Origin: Bacillus sp. HSf4
Lineage (GTDB): Bacteria > Bacillota > Bacilli > Bacillales > Bacillaceae
Direction of reading: 5' to 3'
Length of the DNA stretch: 64,000 nt
Assembly: GCF_029537375.1 (NCBI RefSeq)
Contig: NZ_CP120679.1
Coordinates: 3,701,501 to 3,765,500, forward strand
Shown: in pieces, positions 14,616 through 23,593 of the stretch
Layout of the letters: every line of letters starts with the position of its first letter
How positions within the stretch are numbered: the first letter of the stretch is position 1
Notes under the pieces: generated by a model
Told to the model about the DNA's origin: nothing
What the model saw: the letters and a program-made list of their open reading frames with translations, nothing else
Database searches by the model: none
Made by a program: the position numbers and the translations under genes

Positions 14616-15585
14616 TGACCGCCTTTACGGAAAAGCTGATCTGGAACCTGTGCTCATCGATTTAATCGATTCAAACGCACTTCGGCGGCTTAAAGGCATC
14701 CATCAGGGCGGAGCATGCTTTCTCGTCAATCCTTCATGGAACATCAGCCGCTTTGAACACAGCACCGGTGTGATGCTATTGATTCGGAAGCTCGGAGGCA
14801 GCCTTGAGGAACAAATCGCCGGCTTGCTTCACGATGTTTCCCATACGGCATTTTCCCATGTCGTTGATGATGTATTTCAGATGGAAAATGAAGATTATCA
14901 TGAGCGTGTGTTTGACAAATGGGTCAGGCATTCTGATATACCGGACATTCTCCATACATACGGATTCAGCTGGGAAGAGATTTTAGGTGACGTCAAAAAA
15001 TGGACATTGCTCGAACAGCCCGCTCCGGTGTTATGTGCAGACCGGATCGATTACACGCTTCGCGATTCTTATGCTTACGGCTTTGCCGCCAAAGAGGAGA
15101 TTGCCGAATTTATACGAACGGGGATGACCGTATTTGAAAATGAAATCTGCTGTACTTCAGTCGAGCATGCCGAATGGTTCACAAGCCTTTATTATCGGGA
15201 AGTGACCGGCTTTTTCATGGATCCCCTCAATGTATATGCCTTGCACACGCTCAGCCGGCTGTTGCAGCAGGCGCTGGAGACAAAACTGATCAGTCGTGAC
15301 GATTTTTTTAAGACCGACAAGGAACTGCTCGCGACGCTTAGGCAGGAGGCCCGCTTCAGAGACAGGATGGAAAAGCTCGGTATGGCCCAAGCGCATGTCA
15401 AACAAGGCAGCAAGGACGATTTCACCGTTCATCAAACATTAAAAGTACGCTGGATCGACCCAAAAGTCGTCGCTCACGGCTGTAAAGTCCCCGCTTCCGC
15501 TCTTTCGGAGAATGTGCGTTCGATGAAAGAGACGGCTGTTGCTGTAATGAAAAAAGGCGCTTTTGTCAAAGCAAACGATCAATAA
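14605..15585 (+). CDS. HD-domain phosphohydrolase
   Basis: 326 aa. Metal-binding residues of the HD superfamily are visible: His52 (RFEHS), His76-Asp77 (GLLHDVSHTAFSH) and a later Asp in CADRIDYTLRD. This layout is that of the dNTPase/SAMHD1-like subgroup (YwfO relatives), which hydrolyse nucleotide triphosphates or related phosphoesters. The start overlaps yvdC by 11 bp, so the two nucleotide-metabolism enzymes probably act together. The exact substrate is unknown. Confidence 0.85.
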   Translation: MKIDDRLYGKADLEPVLIDLIDSNALRRLKGIHQGGACFLVNPSWNISRFEHSTGVMLLIRKLGGSLEEQIAGLLHDVSHTAFSHVVDDVFQMENEDYHERVFDKWVRHSDIPDILHTYGFSWEEILGDVKKWTLLEQPAPVLCADRIDYTLRDSYAYGFAAKEEIAEFIRTGMTVFENEICCTSVEHAEWFTSLYYREVTGFFMDPLNVYALHTLSRLLQQALETKLISRDDFFKTDKELLATLRQEARFRDRMEKLGMAQAHVKQGSKDDFTVHQTLKVRWIDPKVVAHGCKVPASALSENVRSMKETAVAVMKKGAFVKANDQ

Positions 15586-15616
15586 AAAATCGCCTGTTAT
15601 CGAAACAGGCGGTTTC
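15586..15616. terminator. Bidirectional terminator between HD gene and yvdB
   Basis: AAATCGCCTGTT, four-base loop, AACAGGCGGTTT, between convergent genes; A-run on one side and T-run on the other. Confidence 0.8.
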
Positions 15617-15621
15617 AACGA

Positions 15622-17241
15622 TTATGTCACATCAAAGATTTGTTCAGGCCGGTCGACAAAATGCTTTTTACCGATTTTATGAAACAGGCCTGTTTTATGC
15701 AGAAGCTCACGCGGCTGCTGCTGAAGGCCGACAATCATGACCCTTCCGTTTTGCTGATGAACGCGATCGACAATCGTCATCAGGCAGCCTTCTGCTGACG
15801 AATCCATATAATCTACTTTATTCATCATCAAAATTAACAGTTTTGGCGGGGGATTCTTGTCCAAAATCGAATCGACCAACGAGTTTGATGAGCCAAAAAA
15901 GAGCGGGCCTTCGACCGTGTAGATGCTGACTGAGCGGTGAAACTTCTTTTCCTCCGCTGTGGCAGCCGCTTGAATAATCGATTCTGACGCATCCCTCTTA
16001 ATGCGGAACGACTGGCTCATCCGCGCGATAAACATGATAATCGCCAGAAGGATCCCGGCGGCCACGCCAAATACAAGGTCCTGCCATACCGTTAAAAGAA
16101 AGGTGACGACAAGAACGACGGAATCGGAATTTTTAATTTTCAAAATATTAACGAACTCTTTCCGCTCGCTCATGTTCCAGGCGACAACCATTAAAATTGG
16201 CGCCATGCTTGCAAGCGGGATCAGTGAAGCATATGGCGCAAACAAGAGGAGAACAAGGAGAACAAACACGCCATGGACGACTCCCGAAACCGGTGAAGCA
16301 GCTCCGGTCCTAATATTTGTCGCCGTGCGGGCAATCGCGCCTGTCGCTGGAATGCCTCCAAACAGCGGCGCCGCCATATTCGCAACCCCCTGCCCGACAA
16401 GCTCTTTGTTGCTGTCATGTCTTGTCCCTTTCATATTGTCGGCCACCATTGCGGAAAGCAGTGACTCAATTCCTCCAAGCATTGCAATCGCAAGCGCCGG
16501 CGGAAGCAAATAGATGATCTTTTCCAATGACAGTTCCGGAAACTGAAAGCTCGGTAAACTGCGCGGGATCTCTCCGTATGCGGAGCCGATGGTGACCACT
16601 TGTTCCGGAAACAGCATGGTCGCCATCACCGTCGATATGAAAAGGCCGGCCAGCGCACCTGGCACTTTCGGCAAAATCTTCGGTGTAAAAAGCACAAAGA
16701 AGAGGGATACAACAGCTGTCAAAACGCTGTAAAAACCGATGGTATCGAGATTAATGACGATTTCCCTCATATTCATATAGAAGCTTTCATGCTTCTCGAC
16801 ATCTTTTAAGCCTAAAAACTTTGCGATTTCCCCGGTAAAAATAATCACCGCTATCCCGGCTGTGAACCCGATAATGACGGGGCGGGGAATAAATTTGATC
16901 ACCTTTCCGAGCTTCAGCAGCCCCAACATGACCAATATCGCTCCAGCCATAAAACCGGCGATTAACAGATTCTCAAATCCATATTGCAGCACGATTCCGA
17001 ACAAAATCGGCACAAACGCGCCTGTTGGCCCGCCTATCTGGTATTTCGATCCCCCAAGAAGAGAGATTAAAATCCCGGCGACGATCACGGTGTAAAGGCC
17101 GTGCTCCGGCTTCACGCCTGAGGCAATCGCAAAAGCCATGCCGAGCGGAATCGCAACGACGCCTACAACCGTCCCTGCAACAATATCTTTTTGAAACCGT
17201 TTCAGGTTATATCCTTCAAATCTGCCTGAAAAACGTAGCAT
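15622..17241 (-). CDS. yvdB: SulP-family anion transporter with STAS domain
   Basis: 539 aa membrane protein. The SulP core has about 11-12 hydrophobic segments, starting with DIVAGTVVGVVAIPLGMAFA and GLYTVIVAGILISLLGGSKY, and including the family motif QIGGPTGAFV. Residues from about 430 form a soluble STAS domain (LLILMMNKVDYMDSSAEG). Annotated as a sulfate transporter in B. subtilis, but it lies 17 bp downstream of a carbonic anhydrase, and bicarbonate uptake is a well-known SulP activity (BicA type). The pairing favours bicarbonate by inference. Start preceded by GGGGAGG. Confidence 0.92.
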   Translation of the reverse strand: MLRFSGRFEGYNLKRFQKDIVAGTVVGVVAIPLGMAFAIASGVKPEHGLYTVIVAGILISLLGGSKYQIGGPTGAFVPILFGIVLQYGFENLLIAGFMAGAILVMLGLLKLGKVIKFIPRPVIIGFTAGIAVIIFTGEIAKFLGLKDVEKHESFYMNMREIVINLDTIGFYSVLTAVVSLFFVLFTPKILPKVPGALAGLFISTVMATMLFPEQVVTIGSAYGEIPRSLPSFQFPELSLEKIIYLLPPALAIAMLGGIESLLSAMVADNMKGTRHDSNKELVGQGVANMAAPLFGGIPATGAIARTATNIRTGAASPVSGVVHGVFVLLVLLLFAPYASLIPLASMAPILMVVAWNMSERKEFVNILKIKNSDSVVLVVTFLLTVWQDLVFGVAAGILLAIIMFIARMSQSFRIKRDASESIIQAAATAEEKKFHRSVSIYTVEGPLFFGSSNSLVDSILDKNPPPKLLILMMNKVDYMDSSAEGCLMTIVDRVHQQNGRVMIVGLQQQPRELLHKTGLFHKIGKKHFVDRPEQIFDVT

Positions 17242-17258
17242 TCATCCAATCCTCCCCA

Positions 17259-17855
17259 TCACGTTCTACCTATACCTGAGAGTGGTGCATCTTCCTGAAC
17301 ATATCCATCTTCTACAACTTCCAAACGGCCGGTCCTTGGATCGATCACCAACCCATGAACGGGAACATCCGGCGGCATCAGTGGATGATTCCGCACCATG
17401 TTGACGCTATGTGAGACACTGTCTTCTACACTGGCAAAGCCCGTCATCCACGACCGCAAATCGACCCCGGCGTTTTCTAATAGTTCCAGGCAGTCCTCTC
17501 CCACTCCCCGCTGTTTAGCCTTTTCGAGAATAGATGAAGCGTTTAGACTGGCCATGCCGCATTCATGATGGCCGATGACGCAGACTTCTTCGGCCTTCAG
17601 TTCATAAACGGCAACAAGAATGCTGCGCATCACGCTTCCAAAAGGATGAGAAACAACGGCTCCCGCATTCTTGATAATTTTTGCGTCTCCATTTTTCAAC
17701 CCCATAGCATGATGGAGCAGCTCCAATAAACGTGTATCCATGCATGTCAAAATCACAAGCTTTTTCTCAGGAAATTTTGTCGTTTCGTAAAACTTGTACC
17801 CCTCTTCCTCTACAAAAGACTGGTTGTGTTTCAAAATGGAAGATAAATTAGCCAT
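17259..17855 (-). CDS. yvdA: Beta-class carbonic anhydrase
   Basis: 198 aa from ATG 17855, which follows AAAAGGAG about 12 bases upstream; an earlier ATG at 17882 precedes that site. Zinc ligands are in place: Cys38 with Asp40/Arg42 (LTCMDTR), His96 and Cys99 (IGHHECG). It interconverts CO2 and bicarbonate in the cytoplasm. First gene of a two-gene operon with the SulP transporter, suggesting a small bicarbonate-supply module. Confidence 0.95.
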   Translation of the reverse strand: MANLSSILKHNQSFVEEEGYKFYETTKFPEKKLVILTCMDTRLLELLHHAMGLKNGDAKIIKNAGAVVSHPFGSVMRSILVAVYELKAEEVCVIGHHECGMASLNASSILEKAKQRGVGEDCLELLENAGVDLRSWMTGFASVEDSVSHSVNMVRNHPLMPPDVPVHGLVIDPRTGRLEVVEDGYVQEDAPLSGIGRT

Positions 17856-18236
17856 TCTTCTCTCACTCCTTTTCATAGTCATATGACCTTGATATTGTTA
17901 CAGACGCATTATAGCACATGGATCCTGCCTTTGGATTTGATTCCAAAAATTCACTAAAAATGTACTGAAAATTTTTAAAAATCAAATTTTATATCTTTCT
18001 AAAATAATAAAATCTACGCTTTTCTTCACCTATAAAAACAAAACTGGAAACAAATTAGGAAAGTAAACTTTTGGATTTATAGTCATATTCATGTATTAAA
18101 ATAAATTAAAAAATTGAAACAATAATTTATGAATATGTGTTTCTTAAACAAATGATCTGATAGTCCTGTGTTTTTGCAAAATCCGTTTTTCCTCTATAAT
18201 GGCAGTAGATCTTATTTTTCGAAAGGGAGAATGCAG
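17856..18236. other. AT-rich intergenic region upstream of yvdA and yvcT
   Basis: 380 bp of very AT-rich DNA without a gene. It should hold divergent promoters. On the plus side TATAAT at 18195-18200 with TTGCAA at 18174-18179 (15 bp apart, short) probably drives yvcT. Confidence 0.5.
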
Positions 18237-19208
18237 ATGAAGCCGTTTGTATACGTGACAAAACCGATACCGAAAGAGATTGAGGAGCTTCTCAGCAAAG
18301 CTTGTACATATGAAATTTGGCCGTCGCGGGAGCGTATTCCCAGGGGCACGCTGCTTGAAAAAATCGGGGAAGCGGAAGGTCTCTTGACGTCCGGAACAAA
18401 AATTGATCGTGAATTATTATCCTGTGCACCGAAATTAAAGATCGTCAGCAACAATTCCGTCGGCTATGACAATTTTGATATTGAAGCGATGAAAGAGAAT
18501 TCTGTCATTGGGACGCATACACCATACATTCTTGACGATACCGTCGCCGATCTCGCCTTTGGGCTGATTCTGGCTTCAGCTCGCCGAATCGCTGAGCTTG
18601 ACCGCTATGTCCGTCAAGGCAAATGGACCAAGTCCGAGGATGATGAAACATTGTTTGGAAGCGATGTTCATCATCAAACACTCGGTATCATCGGGATGGG
18701 ACGCATTGGCGAGCAGGTCGCCAAACGGGCCGCCTTTGGCTTTGACATGGAGGTCCTTTACTACAATCGCAGCCGCAAACCGGAGACCGAAAAGAAAACG
18801 GGCGCCGTGTATACGGATTTTCATCAGCTTCTGGAGCGTTCAGATTTCATCGTTCTGATCACACCGCTTACAGAGGAAACATATCACCTCATTGGAGAAC
18901 GCGAATTAAAGCGGATGAAAAAGTCGGCCATCTTTATTAACATCTCCCGCGGCCAAACCGTTGATGAAAAAGCGTTAATCAAAGCGTTGGAGGAAGGATG
19001 GATTAAAGGGGCGGGGCTTGATGTATTTGAAAAAGAGCCGATTGCCGGGGACAATCCGCTCATCAGTCTTCCCAATGTCACACTCCTTCCCCATATCGGC
19101 TCATCCACCCGCATCACTCATATCAACATGCTGAAATGTGCCGCAAAAAACATGATTGACGGCCTTGAAGGAAGACGGCCGCAGAACATTGTGAAAGAAT
19201 TGAGATAG
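18237..19208 (+). CDS. yvcT: D-isomer 2-hydroxyacid dehydrogenase (2-ketogluconate/glyoxylate reductase type)
   Basis: 323 aa from ATG 18237, with AAAGGGAG eight bases upstream; the ATG at 18231 is too close to that site. The NAD(P)-binding motif [13 protein letters not shown] starts the central Rossmann domain, and the catalytic Arg (NISRGQ), Glu and His (LPHIGSSTR) of D-2-hydroxyacid dehydrogenases are present. B. subtilis YvcT is described as a 2-ketogluconate/glyoxylate reductase. It reduces 2-keto acids with NAD(P)H in the cytoplasm. Convergent with the flavin-reductase gene, with only 19 bp between stops. Confidence 0.9.
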   Translation: MKPFVYVTKPIPKEIEELLSKACTYEIWPSRERIPRGTLLEKIGEAEGLLTSGTKIDRELLSCAPKLKIVSNNSVGYDNFDIEAMKENSVIGTHTPYILDDTVADLAFGLILASARRIAELDRYVRQGKWTKSEDDETLFGSDVHHQTLGIIGMGRIGEQVAKRAAFGFDMEVLYYNRSRKPETEKKTGAVYTDFHQLLERSDFIVLITPLTEETYHLIGERELKRMKKSAIFINISRGQTVDEKALIKALEEGWIKGAGLDVFEKEPIAGDNPLISLPNVTLLPHIGSSTRITHINMLKCAAKNMIDGLEGRRPQNIVKELR

Positions 19209-19227
19209 CCGTCTGGCGATACGCAGC

Positions 19228-19827
19228 TCAGGCTCGAAACGTCTTACCAAGCTCATCGCCGAGTCTAAAGTAATGTCTGAAGTTATAAATCAAAGGGCTC
19301 CACTTCTGCGGATCAATGTGATTTCCCTCTTTGATAATGCGCTCATGTGCATGGACTTTCAGCACTTTTGTTTCGATGACTGCGAAGAATGGAGAATGTT
19401 CAGGAATCCGGATGCTCGCGGCCTCGGCTTCGATTTGAAGCGGACATTCAGCGATTCTATCAGGCTTGACCGACAGGGAAGGAGCCGGCATAAAGCCGCT
19501 TGCCGCAAATTTTCGTTTGTGAAAAGTGAAGCCGAGCCGTTCTTTGTCTTTTGGGACGGGATGCTTGCCGGTTAAAGGAGCGAGTTGCTCTACGTTTCTC
19601 CATAATGATGGATCAGGTACATTGATGACACACTGTCTTTCCCTCTGGATGTTTTCAAAGGCCTTTCCTGAGGTGCCGGCTCCGAGCACAATGCAGTCCC
19701 CGAGCGCCCAGGAAGATGAAAGCGGACTGATATTTGTTGAACCGTCTTCATTCAGCGTGCTGAGCAAAATGACAGGCGTCCCGTAATATAAAATACTTGG
19801 CTCGATCTCTTTGATTGTTTGGTTCAT
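19228..19827 (-). CDS. Flavin reductase-like (FMN-binding split-barrel) protein
   Basis: 199 aa of the DIM6/NTAB flavin-reductase family: YYGTPVILLSTLNEDGSTNI is the usual N-terminal beta strand and SPLSSSWALGD follows with flavin-contacting residues; CVINVPDPSLW continues the barrel. Probably binds FMN and acts in reduction or detoxification of small molecules. Divergent from an ArsR-type regulator with a shared 91-bp spacer holding direct repeats, so it is the likely regulatory target. Confidence 0.85.
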   Translation of the reverse strand: MNQTIKEIEPSILYYGTPVILLSTLNEDGSTNISPLSSSWALGDCIVLGAGTSGKAFENIQRERQCVINVPDPSLWRNVEQLAPLTGKHPVPKDKERLGFTFHKRKFAASGFMPAPSLSVKPDRIAECPLQIEAEAASIRIPEHSPFFAVIETKVLKVHAHERIIKEGNHIDPQKWSPLIYNFRHYFRLGDELGKTFRA

Positions 19828-19871
19828 CTCTCTCTCCTCCTATCATACTTTCATTGTAATTCATCATTCAT

Positions 19872-19896
19872 TCGATTATCATCGAAGTATCGATTA
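19872..19896. promoter_or_regulatory. Direct repeats in the divergent flavin reductase/ArsR promoter
   Basis: TCGATTA occurs at 19872-19878 and again at 19890-19896, 18 bp apart, with TCGAAGTATCGA between forming a partial palindrome. Candidate binding site of the adjacent ArsR-type protein. Confidence 0.45.
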
Positions 19897-19918
19897 CATT
19901 TTAGGAGGAGGAAACGTG

Positions 19919-20641
19919 ATGAACGCTCATCCGACGAAAATGGCCGAGACCGCAAAGCTTGTCAGCGATTCTTCGCGGGCAGCCATGTTAACCGCACTGC
20001 TCGATGACCGCTTCTATACGGCCAGTGAGCTTGCCGGCTTTGCTGGTATTAAGCCGCAGACTGCAAGCTTTCACCTTTCCAAGCTGGCGGATGCCGATAT
20101 GCTGTTCTGCCAAAAACAAGGCCGGCATCGTTATTACCGCCTGAAAAACGCAAACATTGCCCAAGCGCTGGAAAGTCTTCTGAACATTGCACCGCCCGGC
20201 GGGATTCGCTCCCTCAGGCAGTCAGCCGAAGATCAAGCGCTCCGAAAAGCGCGGACATGCTATGATCATCTGGCCGGGACACTCGGTGTCATACTTGCCG
20301 AACGGCTTGTGGAAATGGGATTTTTGCAAGAAGAGGAGAGCGCTTTTGCTGTGACTGAAAAAGGCGCCGCATGCTTCAAAGAACTGGGTATCGACATTTC
20401 CCAAGTCCGAAAAAAGCGCCGCTCCTTTTGCCACAAGTGCCTCGATTGGAGCGAAAGACGGCACCATATTGCGGGAGCTTTAGGGGCCGCATTGCTGGAC
20501 TTATTTTTCCGCATGGATTGGATCAGGCGCCGTCTGAAAACAAGAGCTGTCACCGTCACCCCTAAAGGCGAAAAAGAACTGGAACGCGTTTTCGGCCTTT
20601 CAATAAAAAAAGAGCTGTCCCAAAAGATCATAAGAAATTGA
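19919..20641 (+). CDS. ArsR-type winged-helix regulator with C-terminal extension
   Basis: 240 aa from ATG 19919, behind the strong AGGAGGAGG at 19903-19911; the open frame from 19811 has no such site. Residues 1-90 are an ArsR winged helix (SELAGFAGIKPQTASFHLSK is the helix-turn-helix, GRHRYYRL the wing). The C-terminal 140 residues contain FCHKCLDWSERRHHIAGALG, a Cys/His cluster common to this longer ArsR subgroup, and a second winged-helix-like tail (TPKGEKELERVFGL). Probably represses the divergent flavin-reductase gene; the effector is unknown. Its last codons form half of its own terminator. Confidence 0.85.
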   Translation: MNAHPTKMAETAKLVSDSSRAAMLTALLDDRFYTASELAGFAGIKPQTASFHLSKLADADMLFCQKQGRHRYYRLKNANIAQALESLLNIAPPGGIRSLRQSAEDQALRKARTCYDHLAGTLGVILAERLVEMGFLQEEESAFAVTEKGAACFKELGIDISQVRKKRRSFCHKCLDWSERRHHIAGALGAALLDLFFRMDWIRRRLKTRAVTVTPKGEKELERVFGLSIKKELSQKIIRN

Positions 20642-20661
20642 CCTTTTGGGCAGCTTTTTTC
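20613..20661 (+). terminator. Terminator overlapping the ArsR gene end
   Basis: AGCTGTCCCAAAAG (20613-20626, inside the CDS) pairs with CTTTTGGGCAGCT (20643-20655) before a T-run. Confidence 0.75.
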
Positions 20662-20775
20662 TACGTTTTCCATACTGCTTCTAAGCAGTATGGATTCATC
20701 CGACCTCATTCCTTCCGGGAAGGCGCGTGTTGTGAACGAAATGGCCGATGGTGTACAAAGGACAGACCCCTGCAA

Positions 20776-21333
20776 TTATTCTAGATTGGCATGTTTTCCA
20801 TACATTTTATTTGTATCTAATCCCTTTTTCTCCATCAACCTTAAGATAACCGCATCATAAAAAAGCAAAAGGGTTTGCTCAAATAGTGAGCCCATCGGTT
20901 GAATGGTTTGATAATCGCTGTTGGTTCGGTCTTTGACTGCCCCGGGTAATTGAATGGTGAAATGAGCAAGCTTTCCAATCGTTGATTCCGGTACTAATGT
21001 AACAGCGGCAATTGTTCCGCCAATACTTTTTGCCTTTTCAGCAATGGTAATCAACCCCTTCGTTTCACCTGAACCTGAGCCGATCATTAAAATATCATGT
21101 TCTTCAAAGTTTGGCGTCACCGTTTCACCTAAAACATAAGCGTCGATCCCCATATGCATCATTCGCATCACAAAGGATTTTGCCATAAATCCTGATCTGC
21201 CGGCTCCAGCCACAAAGATCTTTTTGGATTCAAGAATTTTGTCTACTAATGTTTCAGCTTCCTCATCAGCGATTAAACCTACTGAATGATTGAGCTCCTT
21301 CATGATTTCCTGTAAAAATTCAGTAGTCTTCAT
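20776..21333 (-). CDS. hxlB: 6-phospho-3-hexuloisomerase HxlB
   Basis: 185 aa SIS-domain isomerase: VAGAGRSGFMAKSFVMRMMH and MIGSGSGETKGL are the two sugar-phosphate binding loops. It converts hexulose 6-phosphate to fructose 6-phosphate, the second step of formaldehyde fixation in the ribulose monophosphate pathway. It follows hxlA by 4 bp on the same strand. Length and sequence match the B. subtilis enzyme. Confidence 0.96.
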   Translation of the reverse strand: MKTTEFLQEIMKELNHSVGLIADEEAETLVDKILESKKIFVAGAGRSGFMAKSFVMRMMHMGIDAYVLGETVTPNFEEHDILMIGSGSGETKGLITIAEKAKSIGGTIAAVTLVPESTIGKLAHFTIQLPGAVKDRTNSDYQTIQPMGSLFEQTLLLFYDAVILRLMEKKGLDTNKMYGKHANLE

Positions 21334-21337
21334 CGGA

Positions 21338-21970
21338 TCAACCTTGTTGAATCATATCTTGCATTTTGGCTGCAACAGCTTTTTTATCTTCCTGCCCAGC
21401 GATTCCCCCGCCGACAATAACCAAATCCGGTTGAGCCTTAATCACTTCTGGCAATGTTTCCAGTTTAATTCCGCCGGCGATAGCTGTTTTAGCATGTTGA
21501 ACAACACGTTTAATAGTTTGAAGATCTTCGAATGAGTTCTTACCGACGGCTTGAAGATCATAGCCCGTATGTACACAAATGTAATCGACGCCGAATGTAT
21601 CTAGCTCTTTTGCCCGCGCTTCGATATCTTTCACCGCGATCAAATCAACAAGAACCTCCTTCCCTTGCTTTTTCGCTTCTTCAACAGCTCCTTTAATCGA
21701 TTCATCTTCAGCCACGCCTAGAATCGTCACGATATCCGCATTTGCTTCGGAAGCTTTCTGTACTTCATACGCTGCAGCATCCATTGTTTTTAAGTCTGCC
21801 AATACTTGCAACCCGGGGAAAGCTTCTTTTATTTCTTGAACAGCTTTAAGCCCTTCAATTTTAATAATGGGTGTACCAATCTCTACGATATCAATATGTT
21901 CTTCTACCTCTTTGACGACTTTCTTCGCTTCCGGAATGTTGACAAGATCTAACGCTAATTGTAATTTCAT
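21338..21970 (-). CDS. hxlA: 3-hexulose-6-phosphate synthase HxlA
   Basis: 210 aa TIM-barrel aldolase of the orotidine-decarboxylase superfamily: MKLQLALDLVN, VLADLKTMDAA (DxKxxD-like motif) and AIAGGIKLETLP (phosphate loop). It condenses formaldehyde with ribulose 5-phosphate. First gene of hxlAB; CAGGAGGAATAATC precedes the ATG. In B. subtilis the operon is induced by formaldehyde through HxlR, encoded divergently next door here as well. Confidence 0.96.
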   Translation of the reverse strand: MKLQLALDLVNIPEAKKVVKEVEEHIDIVEIGTPIIKIEGLKAVQEIKEAFPGLQVLADLKTMDAAAYEVQKASEANADIVTILGVAEDESIKGAVEEAKKQGKEVLVDLIAVKDIEARAKELDTFGVDYICVHTGYDLQAVGKNSFEDLQTIKRVVQHAKTAIAGGIKLETLPEVIKAQPDLVIVGGGIAGQEDKKAVAAKMQDMIQQG

Positions 21971-22145
21971 TGATTATTCCTCCTGCTGGTCAAATTTTTA
22001 TCCTATCCAGATAAATCAAATCACTAAATCTTCCATATAGAAATTTGTCATCATCTATAATAGATACAAAACCTTATTTATGTAAGTAGGCACTTTTTTC
22101 TGATATAGTATCTTAAAATAGACTAATGCAAGAGAGAGGGATGGG

Positions 22146-22820
22146 ATGATGACGAAAACACTCAAAGGAATATATCCTGAAAAAGAATTAACATTGTCTA
22201 TCCTAGAGGGTAAATGGAAACTGACTCTTTTATGTCATTTAGGGTTAAAAGGAACAAAACGCTTTTACGAGCTTAAGCAATTAACACCTAAAATCACACA
22301 ACAAATGTTAACGAATCAGCTGAGAGAATTAGAGAAAAACGGACTCATTCATCGGGAAGTATATCGCGTTGCGCCCCCTAAAGTAGAGTATTCCTTAACA
22401 GAACAAGGGAAAAGTTTATTGCCCATTCTAGATATGTTATATGACTGGGGAAAAAAACATTTAGAACAGATGAAGGAAAAAGATGACGGCATGTATTCTG
22501 AGAAGAAACTAACATTGTCTGTTATAGAGGGTAAATGGAAGCTGATTATTTTATGTCATTTAGGCTTAAAAGGAACAAAGCGATTTGGAGAACTTAGAAA
22601 ACTCATTCCGGCTATCACAAAGAAAATGTTGACGACTCAACTTAGGGATTTGGAAGAAGACGGACTCGTTCATCGAGAAGTATATCCAGTTGTTCCCCCT
22701 AAAGTAGAATATTCCTTGACAAAACAAGGTGAAAGTCTATTTCCAATTCTCAAAGCATTAGAAGATTGGGGTCACAATTATATGGAACAACATTGTGGAA
22801 CACGAAAAAAGGTTGAATGA
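22146..22820 (+). CDS. hxlR: Tandem double-domain HxlR regulator
   Basis: 224 aa, about twice the ~120 aa of B. subtilis HxlR. Two complete HxlR winged-helix units follow one another: residues ~12-110 and ~118-217. By hand about 68 of 97 aligned positions agree, including [17 protein letters not shown] and the opening LTLS..EGKWKL. The DNA of the two halves is also visibly similar (GAGGGTAAATGGAA occurs in both). There is no stop or start between them, only a short linker ([11 protein letters not shown]). HxlR activates hxlAB in response to formaldehyde as a dimer; this version would be a covalent dimer. Start is one of two adjacent ATGs. Confidence 0.9.
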   Translation: MMTKTLKGIYPEKELTLSILEGKWKLTLLCHLGLKGTKRFYELKQLTPKITQQMLTNQLRELEKNGLIHREVYRVAPPKVEYSLTEQGKSLLPILDMLYDWGKKHLEQMKEKDDGMYSEKKLTLSVIEGKWKLIILCHLGLKGTKRFGELRKLIPAITKKMLTTQLRDLEEDGLVHREVYPVVPPKVEYSLTKQGESLFPILKALEDWGHNYMEQHCGTRKKVE

Positions 22821-23196
22821 TCCTTAATATGGACATCGGGCTATCGGGGTACATCCAATTACGCCGCCGTGGCGTCCAGTTAGAAGAATGATGAGAAATG
22901 ATGCGTGTTCGAGTTTCGTTTAAATAGCAAGACGTGAACAAGTACATTACGAAAGTCGCCAAGTGGACTATCATCCGGTGTATGAGGCACGAAAAGAAAA
23001 GGAGCATTAAAAACGGAAAAGCGAAGAAGGCCGAACGCTTTACCAAAAAGATGTGGAGAGCGCATCTGGTCATGTCAAACAAACCGCGGCGTCCGAAGAC
23101 TACACCTTTGTGCAAAGTGGACATCAACATCGAGCTTAAACTTCTCGCCGTGAGGAAATGAGTGACGGATGACCATCGCTCAGATACAAAAAAACA
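22821..23196. other. Unassigned stretch, probably degraded coding DNA
   Basis: Open frames on the plus strand are broken by stops. One frame (REQVHYESRQVDYHPVYEAR, then stop, then KDVESASGHVKQ) has a composition that looks like decayed coding sequence, but I cannot identify it. No RNA gene or strong regulatory site seen. Confidence 0.3.
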
Positions 23197-23240
23197 AAAG
23201 CTGGCGAATCGCTCGATATGGTTCACCAGCTTTTATTTTT
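23196..23240. terminator. Terminator hairpin in the hxlR-yvcN interval
   Basis: AAAAGCTGG (23196-23204) pairs with CCAGCTTTT (23226-23234), followed by ATTTTTA on plus and preceded by an A-rich run, so it could work both ways. Confidence 0.7.
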
Positions 23241-23276
23241 ACTTTATTAAATATAATATGATGTCAAACGGCCTGT

Positions 23277-23470
23277 TCATACACCTTCCGAGCCGTATAG
23301 AGCGGTCTTGAAGATAAAATAAACGTCGATGTCGGCTGCTGCGCTCAACATCAGATTGGAGCCGAGCATATTGCTGAGCACTTTATACGCAGGGAGGCGG
23401 CATGGATCCGACGTCAAACGGGATCAAAAACAGAAACCCCATTTGTTTTTCGGTAATCGCCCGATCCTTT
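23277..23470 (-). pseudogene. Remnant of a BceB/PsdB-type ABC permease C-terminus
   Basis: On the minus strand one frame reads ITEKQMGFLFLIPFDVGSM and a second, after a frameshift near 23390, reads AYKVLSNMLGSNLMLSAAAD then DVYFIFKTALYG before a stop at 23277. This is the arrangement of the last two transmembrane segments of BceB-type FtsX permeases. In B. subtilis the psd (yvcPQRS) antimicrobial-peptide resistance genes lie between yvcT and yvcN, the equivalent position. It is likely a scar of that locus; the identification rests on a short fragment. Confidence 0.5.
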
Positions 23471-23593
23471 TTTGTTCACACCGAATCTTCTCAAGACAAA
23501 CACTTGTATTCTCGTATCTTCTTGTGGATGACCTGAGAGGCGCCTGAACGAAAGAAGTTTTTTGACGGGTGCCGGCATGCCGGCTAAGCTATG

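Noticed and set aside
22934..23161. 75-aa lysine-rich plus-strand frame
   Set aside because: Composition looks like an out-of-frame reading of decayed coding DNA; no Shine-Dalgarno and no family match.
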